Position numbers and translations under genes: made by a program. Positions 56,929 to 64,000 of a DNA stretch of 64,000 nucleotides are shown piece by piece. The notes beneath the pieces are model-generated. The model ran no database searches, was not told where the DNA came from, and saw only the letters and a list, made by a program, of their open reading frames with translations. Every line of letters begins with the position of its first letter. Position 1 is the first letter of the stretch. Source of the stretch: Sipunculus nudus (lineage: Eukaryota > Annelida > Sipuncula > Golfingiida > Sipunculidae). The stretch lies in contig CM049306.1 in the NCBI GenBank assembly GCA_026874595.1, positions 64,426,019-64,490,018 of the forward strand. The letters run 5' to 3'.

Positions 56929-57890
56929 TTATGTTTTGAAACAATTTGTCTCTGTAATGTAAAGTGAGACTAGTTGAAAAATTTTGATATTGTCTACTTG
57001 TTTCAAATTGGTATCACCAATTAATGATGTTTTAACAGGTAGGTTGGACAGGTATTTCTTTCTATGAGTGTAGTATAGAGGACATTGTAGAAAGAAATGA
57101 TTTTCGTCCTCCACTGGATGACCACACAGACAGGACATGGTGTCAGATACATGGCGAAGGAATTTGTTAAAATTCAGATTACTGCATCTCATCCTTAGTC
57201 TTGCATGTGCTATTTGGGATGTTCTTGAACCTGTGTTTAAACATTTTGGTGCTTTATTGTTGCCAAGTATCTTCCTTTTGAGAGTGTTCGGTGATAATAT
57301 ATATCTTTTTTCTCTATCTAGTGCATTCCACAGCCTGATGGTTTTAGGGATGAAAGATTCAGTATAACTCAGTTCTAGCCAACATAGGTGTGATCGTCAG
57401 AGCATCAGAGAGGGTGAAGTGAGATTGTGTTTTAGGAGGGGGAAGAAGTAGGTAAAGATATTGGGGTACCTCTTTATTTATCATTTTGCGAAGAAGGCAT
57501 TATTGGTTTGATTCTCTTCTTAGTTTGCGTGTTGACCATTTAGTTTCCACATATAATAGATCATGGCTTGTGCCTTTTACACCTCCTGTTACTATTCTAG
57601 CTGCCTCCAGTTGTACATTTTCTATTTTGTTAGAAAGACTTTTAGACAAGTTGGACCAAACAGTGTTTGCATATTCCAGAATAGGTCTAATGTAGCCGAA
57701 AATAAATGTTCTGTAGAGTCTGGCATTCTAGTAGGTATTTACATTTTCTAAGAATGATCATTCTTTGGTTAGCTTTAGTTGTTATGTAGTGAATATGTTC
57801 ATCCCATTTACCATTGGATTGGAAAGTAATTCCAAGATGTTTGTGACTAGAAGGGGTTATTATTTTTACATTATTTAAAAATAGATCTGG
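56929..57890 (-). pseudogene. 5'-truncated non-LTR retrotransposon (LINE) RT C-terminus
   Basis: Read on the minus strand: SSHKHLGITFQSNGKWDEHI, YITTKANQRMIILRKCKYL, GYIRPILEYANTVWSNLS, ENVQLEAARIVTGG, TESFIPKTIRLWNALD, then AHARLRMRCSNLNFNKFLRH and CLCGHPVEDENHFFLQCPLY with the C-x-C...H...C zinc-like end. This is the thumb and C-terminal region of the reverse transcriptase ORF of Jockey/CR1-like LINEs. Frames shift about three times. It ends at a TA microsatellite on its 5' side. The catalytic YADD box is missing. Confidence 0.8.
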
Positions 57891-57891
57891 A

Positions 57892-57954
<63 letters not shown>
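57891..57954. repeat. TA dinucleotide microsatellite
   Basis: About 30 uninterrupted TA repeats, exactly where the LINE coding sequence breaks off. Confidence 0.95.
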
Positions 57955-57956
<2 letters not shown>

Positions 57957-58064
57957 ACATGCTATTAGTACAAAGGAATGTTTTATACATATTTGGAAGT
58001 AGATACAATATTTAAAAAAAAAACTTTAAAAAATCATAAAAATCACCAGCTTTTATATTATAGT

Positions 58065-58255
58065 CAAGGGTAGGCTTTTGTCCTAGTCTGCACTTTTAGA
58101 GGTAGGCTTTTGTCCAGTGGGCTCTTGTCCGGTGGGCTTTGTAAGGTTGGGCTTTTGTTTGGATGGGTTTTTGTCTGTCACATGTTTTGCTCTTGTCTGG
58201 TAGGCTGTTGTCTTGGTGGGCTTTTGTCAGGTTGGATTTTGTCTGTCATCCGTTT
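58065..58255 (+). repeat. GTGGGCTTTTGTC minisatellite
   Basis: About ten degenerate units of 13-20 bases with the core GG(T)GGGCTTTTGTC(C/T). Variants include TAGGCTTTTGTCC and GGTTGGGCTTTTGT. Confidence 0.7.
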
Positions 58256-58494
58256 TGGGTATCCAGCATGCAAATGAAACCATCATTCCTGCAATCTTTC
58301 CTTTCCTGAAAAATGCCTGAATGTTCATGAGCTGTCTCTTTGGCAAAGAATTGTTTATTGCATTAAGATATTTTGTCACTATCTCAGGCTATAAATATAT
58401 TGAATATACATAATGACTGTTAACATATTTAACCTCTATTATAAAAAATTTTTCATTTTATTCATCATTGCATGAGGCATTTTTCTTGATTTAT

Positions 58495-58887
58495 ACCCCT
58501 TTCACACGGCAAATACAAAACAGTTTCAAACTGTATTGAATGCGCATTGGATCCTTTGCATGGCAATCTAAAGCATTTTCAAACTGTTTTGGCCAAAGTG
58601 TTTTGAATCAAGCCCAGGAGGTGGTTTCAAACTGAATGCAATTTGTTTATCTGCTCAAATGCTAAATTGTCATGTGAATGCTCTAAAATGGTTTGAACAC
58701 AGTTTTCGAGCAGCACATCGGTCACAGCGCAAGCGCAGATGCTTGTGACAGCATGTTCTGACATTGTTCCACATATGAAATGTACACAACACGCATTGGT
58801 TCTAGATGCCTAAACAGGTGTGGCCAAACTGCTTTAGCAAAGCCTTTGCTCAAATCAGTTTGAAAATGTTTTGTGAGTAAAAGGGGT
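58495..58887. mobile_element. MITE-like element with imperfect inverted ends
   Basis: The left end ACCCCTTTCACACGGCAAA and right end (inward) ACCCCTTTTACTCACAAAAC share a terminal ACCCCTTT. Both continue into a TTTCAAACTG box. Repeated CAAACTG/CAGTTTG boxes fill the 393-bp interior. Target duplication is unclear (TTAT-like). Confidence 0.6.
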
Positions 58888-59099
58888 GTTATTTACTTGG
58901 TGCAGCTGACTATCAGTAGACCTAGGCCAGTCCGTGTGTGGCTTTTAAGGGAGTTTTGTGTCTTTGAACCTAAAGTGGTGCCATGCAAATTCAGGGTGTG
59001 GCTATAAACAGATAGCACGCCTAAAATAGGGATCAAATGTACCTTGTTTGCTCTCTGGGGTACTACATATTTATTGGCTAATGTTCTTTTTATTCTTAG

Positions 59100-59200
59100 A
59101 CCCCAGGCAAATGAAATACAAAGAAGCCATTGATGAAATGATGGAGAGAATACGAAGTGGTCGTCCACTGCGTCAGGTGAAGTCGGCACCAGCGCAGAAG
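59100..59200 (+). CDS. SHTN1: Exon of the probable shootin-1 homologue: WH2-like helix
   Basis: Acceptor TTTTATTCTTAG and donor AAG|GTAATT bound 101 bases. The first two bases complete an aspartate from the exon ending at 24198. It encodes PRQMKYKEAIDEMMERIRSG then RPLRQVKSAPAQK. The AxxEMMxRIxxGxxLRxV pattern is the conserved block after the linker in vertebrate shootin-1 and is also WH2-like. An earlier donor (CAG|GTGAAG at 59176) is possible. Downstream exons are not seen in the remaining 4.8 kb. Introns of about 12 and 35 kb separate the three exons. Confidence 0.6.
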
Positions 59201-59507
59201 GTAATTTCACGTCTTTCTTGGCCAGATGCAGAGAGTCGAAGATAAAAACTTGATCCATAACAGGGCTTTGAACAGGCAAATATTTTTGAAAGTGGAGGAC
59301 TTAGGGCCAAAATATGGAGAATTTCTATTAGAATGCCATGTGCCCATTTAAATTGTTACAGTCTAGGTACTTTGAAAACCTGTTAAAAATTTTAGCATTA
59401 AAAGAGAAAGTCAGGAAACCAAGTAACATCAATACCAGGTTTGCCATATGTAAGAAAAAATAATGATAAGATACAAAGATAATAAATAAGTAAAAATATA
59501 ACATTAA
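59201..59507 (+). other. Intron sequence with no recognised feature
   Basis: Nothing recognised before the 3' end of the minus-strand repeat at 59508. Confidence 0.35.
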
Positions 59508-61410
59508 ACAAGGGACCTATGGGTCACGACGCTCAGCTGTTATATATGATAAAAAAATATTATTTAAAAATGAGGCACATGTAGGTTTTGTGTGGTAATA
59601 AATATAAGCTGTTTTACGAGTTGTTGTTGTTTAGCTTATGTATGATTTTGATAGTACCTTTGGAGACAGGGAAGAGGATTGATTTCATTTATTTTATTAA
59701 CAAATGGAGTACTACTGTCACACAGATTTTGACTTGGCCATATAACTTATAAGCAGAACATATAATATAAGAGTTTAATTATTTATTAAAAAAATTACAA
59801 ATATTGTCCCAAATATAATTTTTATTAAAAATAATAAGAGAATCATATGATTTTTTAAAATGAAATATAACTGATATGATTATTAAAATAATATTAAAGA
59901 ATATATTCATGAATATATTCATGAATGCATTCATGAATGCATTCATGAATACATTTTGAAAGTATTTGCACGAGTATTCATATACTTTCATTTTTACCTG
60001 AATTCCCATTCTTTATGCAAGAAATTTTATAATGGAGTACATAATCATATTCGTATTTAAATACAATTACAAAGTATTCGCACCATGTCTGGTATTTATT
60101 CAGTTTTCACCAATCAATGATGTTGAGAATCCAGAATATACAAAATTCACACATTTAAATAATAATCATAAGTACCTGGTTTTATGGCTTTTATTTATAT
60201 TAAAAAATAACTGTAAAAAATTCATTTTGGACTAATTTTACATCAATGTACACACTAAACACAGTAGGAATCTAGATTAATATTATCAACTGCATCTTTG
60301 TCTATCATTAATTTCCTTCATATAATCCCTAATGATTAGTAATGAATAATATGATTTACTTCTTTATCATTAAAAATGAACTGAAAAATGCCATAGGTGA
60401 CTGCATGGTGTTATTTGGAATATGTGACATTCTACCCATCGATACAAGATTCTTATATCATCAGTAACTGCAAGTTAATTTCCTGTTATTATAAACTAAC
60501 AAATTCCTTTTCTATTTTTCTTTAATTTGTTATTAAAAACCAATAAAAATTTATTAATTTATTGTTTATTGTTATGTTGTTGGTTAAAACTACTAGATGA
60601 GTTGGGTTGGACAACTGGATCAACTGTGGCTGGCCATAAGCTGCCTGGATTCTCGCCTCAAGCGTGCATAATTTGATGAAAAGTCAACAAGGTCAACATA
60701 CAGGTGACTCAAGAGGGGCTGGAGAGAGCCAAAGTCTGACAGGGTCTCATAAAAAACATTAATAAAAGCTACAATATTTGGCCAATTTCTTTCAGCTTTC
60801 TAAACTAAAAAGCTGAAATCCTTATGTGTGCATGATATGAAAATTATATCAACAGTGCTCACGGGAAACAAACGTGCCATGGTCACAGTTGGGCAAAATT
60901 TAAGGTACTAATTTTATATTTATACTAATAACTTAAAAAATTTGAAAAATTCAGAACTAATTTTGGGTATTCAATTGAATCTTGATTAAATAATGTTACA
61001 TCCCTGACAAAAAAATCCCAGCTTCAGCAATGCCCTTGTTAAGGGAGTAAATATATTTCTTGATTTTTTACAAAGTGCATTATGTTTGGGCCCATAACTT
61101 AAAAAAAATACACAATACTGACATCATTTCTGGCATGTGCATAGCGAATGTATAGAAAAATATGTATATTATATATGATCAAAGTCAGATTAGTGGTTTT
61201 GATATTAGGCAGTCTTAAAGTGTAACAATGGGTTTTTAATGAAAAAATGAAGTTTTTCATTGATATCTCGAAGGAATTAAGTCCTAGTGACCAAATTCTT
61301 GGCATGGTAGGGGATATTGGAGAAATCCAACTGTTATGATAAAATAGTGATAAAATTTCTTTCCTGATTATTTACAAAATGCATTATGTTTGGGCCCACA
61401 ACTTTTTTAA

Positions 61411-62331
61411 ACTAGAATACGGGTAGTCGACAAGCGACTACGTGTATCCGCCAAAATCAGAGAAGGACGGGTGAAGTGAGGCATGGATTGAGTGGCAAGG
61501 GGATATAGAGTTACATATGTAAAATATTAGTATTGGATCTCTGCCACATAAACATGATTGTAGGTGGCGCCACCTGTTATTTGAACGAGAAACTATCCAA
61601 GATATATACACATGCAAAATTTCAAGTGGAAAAGTCAAACCACTGCAGAGATATGAGTGATTTTATCCCACATCAGACAAACAGATGGACGCTGTGCAAA
61701 CATGGTTGCAGGTGGCGCCACCTTTTGTTTTGTATGTTATAAAGCTATCCCAGGGCTACATTTGTGTAAAATTTTTTTCCGGATCGGTCAAATGGTTCCC
61801 GAGATATGAGCTTGGATGTCTGCAGTGTTAACATGAATGTAGGTGGCGCCACCTGTCATAAAATCAAGGAAGCTATCTAGGATGTATACGCATGCCGAAT
61901 TTTAGGTGAATTAGTCAAACCACTGCAGAGATATGAGTGATTTTAACCCCAGGCAGATGAACAGATGGACACTGTGCAAACATGGTTGCAGGTGGCGCCA
62001 CCTTTTGTTGTGTAAGTTATAAAGCTATCCCAGGGCTACATTTGTGTAAAAAAATTTTCCGGATCGGTCAAACGGTTACCGAGATATATGGGTTTATGTG
62101 TGTAAACAGACGCACAAACGGACGCTGGGCAGAGACGAAAGGTCAGAGGTCAAGGTCACTTGGTTAGGCACCAGTTCACATGTGACCCGATAATTTGTGT
62201 AAGTTTCGGAAAAAATCTGTCCAGTAGTCTCAGAGGAGTTCTCCGGAAACGAACGCGGCGGCGGCGGCGGCGGCGGCGGCGGAACCCGGTCAAAAACATA
62301 GTATCCGCAAAACTTCGTTTTGGCGTATACA
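61411..62331 (-). mobile_element. Family C rolling-circle-like element nested in the Helentron-like copy, 921 bp
   Basis: In its own orientation it starts TGTATACGCCAAAACG and ends with the perfect hairpin GTAGTCGCTTGTCGACTAC and CCGTATTCTAGT. The host reading ATTATATAAT|TTAA matches 18895-18907, so it inserted at a T-T (or A-T) step without duplication. It carries a (CGG)n run and four GGTGGCGCCACCT palindromes. Confidence 0.7.
62251..62283. repeat. CGG trinucleotide repeat
   Basis: About ten GCG/CGG units near the 5' end of the family C element. The homologous place at 22553-22575 reads GACGCTGCTGCCATCGACGC, so the run expanded here. Confidence 0.85.
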
Positions 62332-62985
62332 ATTATATAATACAGACCTAATTTCTGGCATGTACATAGGAATTATATAGAGGATTATTTATAGGAAATA
62401 TGAGAAAAAACAGATGAGTGGTTTTGATATTAGGCAGTCCTGAAGTGTGAAAATAGGTTTTTAATAAAAAATTTAGGTTTTTCCTTAATTTCTCAAAGGA
62501 ATGAAGTCGCAAAGACCCAGTTTTCGGCTTGGTAGGAGATCTTGGGGACATCTAACATTATGCTGAATTTTGGATTCCTAGGTCTTATGGTTTCAAAACG
62601 TGCCACATCTACGGACGGACGGACTGATGGACAGACGGACAGACGACGGACAATGGACCACGACTATAGCTCAGATGACTTATAGTCAGCTGAGCTAAAA
62701 ATACATAAATGGTCAAATTAAACATATAAAATACTGATGGCATATAGTCTTAGCATTGTTAAATATCTTGATTTAATAACATAAGAACTTGAAAAATATA
62801 TTTGTCAAATGTCAGTTCTTGGATTCATATGTTTGATGACATAAGGAATCTTTGTATATGTTGTATAGTAGAACCTTGTATTTTGTATATCTTTCTTAAA
62901 ATTTTTTTCCAAAATTAAAATAAGGAACCAAAATTCTCTGTTAACCCTATTATAAATATGACATTCAGAAATTTTACATTTGTAT

Positions 62986-64000
62986 TTTTAGCTCAGCTGA
63001 CTATAAGTCATCTGAGCTATAGTCATGGTCCATTGTCCGTCGTCCGTCTGTCCATTCATTAGACTGGCATGTTTTGAAACCGTTAGACCTACAAATCCAA
63101 AATTTAGCATACTTTTAGATATACCCAAGATTTCCTACCAAACCAAAAACTGGGTCACTGCGACTTTGTACCTTTTGAGAAATCAAGGAAAAACCTCAAT
63201 TTTCCATTAAAAAACTTTATCACACTTCAGGACTGCCTCATACCAAAACTGCTCATCTGTTAACTTCATATTAACCATAAATATTCCCCTATTTAGTTCC
63301 TATGTAAAAGCCAGAATTTAGGTCAGTATTACATTATTTATAAAAGTTATGGGCCAAACATAATGCACTTTGAAAAAAATTAGGAAAAATATTTGTTCAC
63401 TTAACATGATAATTGTTGAAGCTAGAGACTTTTTTTCAGGTACAGAACTATATTTAATCAAGATTAAATTGTATGCCCAAAATTAGATCTGATTTTTGCA
63501 CATTTTTAAGTTTTAGCATAGATATAAAGTCAGCACCTCATATTTTGCTCAACTATGTATGTTTTTTTCCTGAAAGTACATTTAATCTAATTTTCACAGC
63601 AGGTACACATAAGTAATTAATCTGTTAAATTCTGAAATTTGAAAATAAAAGCTAAAACATTAGGCTAGTTTTTGAAGTATTATCAGAGGCCATATTGTAT
63701 TCATTTGCATTGTCAAACTCCAGGCCGTCCATTTCTGGCGACTAAAGCCCTGCCTGGATAAGCTTAATAGTGATGCAACACTGGTCTAGGACCCCTGCTG
63801 TCACAGGTGTACAGTTATTCTCATGTCACCTCCCCCCTAATTGTTATCACTTGAACTGTATTACTTTAATTGTACAGCTAAAAACTCATAGTTCCTACCG
63901 TAATCTCGGACGAGTTTGAAACTGGGTGACCTTGACTAGTGGTGGGCTGATCATCGAGTTTTATTGAAAGTCAGTTGGTTTGCTGCCACTTTCAAGTGCT
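62986..64000 (+). mobile_element. Helentron-like repeat, 5' part (runs off the window)
   Basis: TTTTAGCTCAGCTGACTATA with hairpin and GTCCGTC leader, then the collinear family interior (AAAACCTCAATTTTCCATTA, GGCCAAACATAATGCACTTT). 62701-62985 between the two copies holds nothing recognised. Confidence 0.6.

Larger units (their letters stand above)
59508..62700 (-). mobile_element. Complete Helentron-like element on the minus strand, with a family C insert
   Basis: The 3' end is at 59508 (ACAAGG, palindrome GACCTATGGGTC, CGCTCAGCTG) and the 5' end at 62700 (CAGCTGAGCTAAAA). Without the family C insert the net length is about 2.3 kb. It is collinear with 18536-21164. The runs of ATTCATGAATGC near 59920 are longer than in other copies. 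No intact ORF. Confidence 0.65.

Overview
ORGANISM. This is eukaryotic genomic DNA: AT-rich, intron-containing and mostly interspersed repeats, with no bacterial gene organisation. The Mag/Steamer-like LTR retroelement with a leucine-tRNA primer site, a DIRS-type element, Helentron-like rolling-circle repeats with tandem cores and a THAP/YqaJ transposon point to a marine invertebrate. A mollusc, probably a bivalve, is the best guess (inference). The only likely host gene is on the + strand. Three short exons (11910-12003, 24134-24198, 59100-59200) have matching splice phases. Together they encode a coiled-coil end, eleven prolines, a basic linker and a WH2-like helix, as in shootin-1 (SHTN1). 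Almost everything else lies in the flanking sequence and two large introns of that gene.

LAYOUT. 1-11900: fragments of Helentron-like repeats and three tandem-core repeat families. 12071-23636: more of the same, including a longer copy that keeps an endonuclease remnant (17904-18509). 24571-46560: a nested transposon tower. From the outside in, a degenerate Ty3/Gypsy element (minus strand) is split between RT and RNase H by a DIRS-like tyrosine-recombinase retroelement (25645-46090) with inverted terminal repeats and an internal complementary region. Its recombinase gene is split by an ISL2EU-type DNA transposon (about 28681-45200) with a THAP-DDE transposase gene (+) and a convergent SAP-SWIM-YqaJ gene (-). 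That transposon was hit by a Helentron-like element in the transposase intron (29263-33269, itself carrying another at 30205-31512), by an LTR retroelement in the transposase ORF (34788-39479, target duplication GACCC) and by a Helentron-like element in the YqaJ ORF (40648-42562).

46575-48025: RNase H and recombinase remains of a second DIRS-like element. 48300-55628: tandem-core repeats, a 598-bp MITE with perfect 16-bp inverted ends, a retroelement Gag zinc-knuckle fragment, and two loci sharing sequence past a repeat end. 55629-59099: quieter intron with a 5'-truncated LINE, a TA microsatellite, a minisatellite and a second MITE. 59508-64000: two more Helentron-like copies, one on each strand.

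Nearly every transposon gene carries stops or frameshifts, so the window reads as a record of successive insertions. Because several host sites can be reconstructed at the junctions, the order of insertion can be read directly. No tRNA, rRNA or CRISPR array was seen. Family names come from motif recognition by eye, without database searches.
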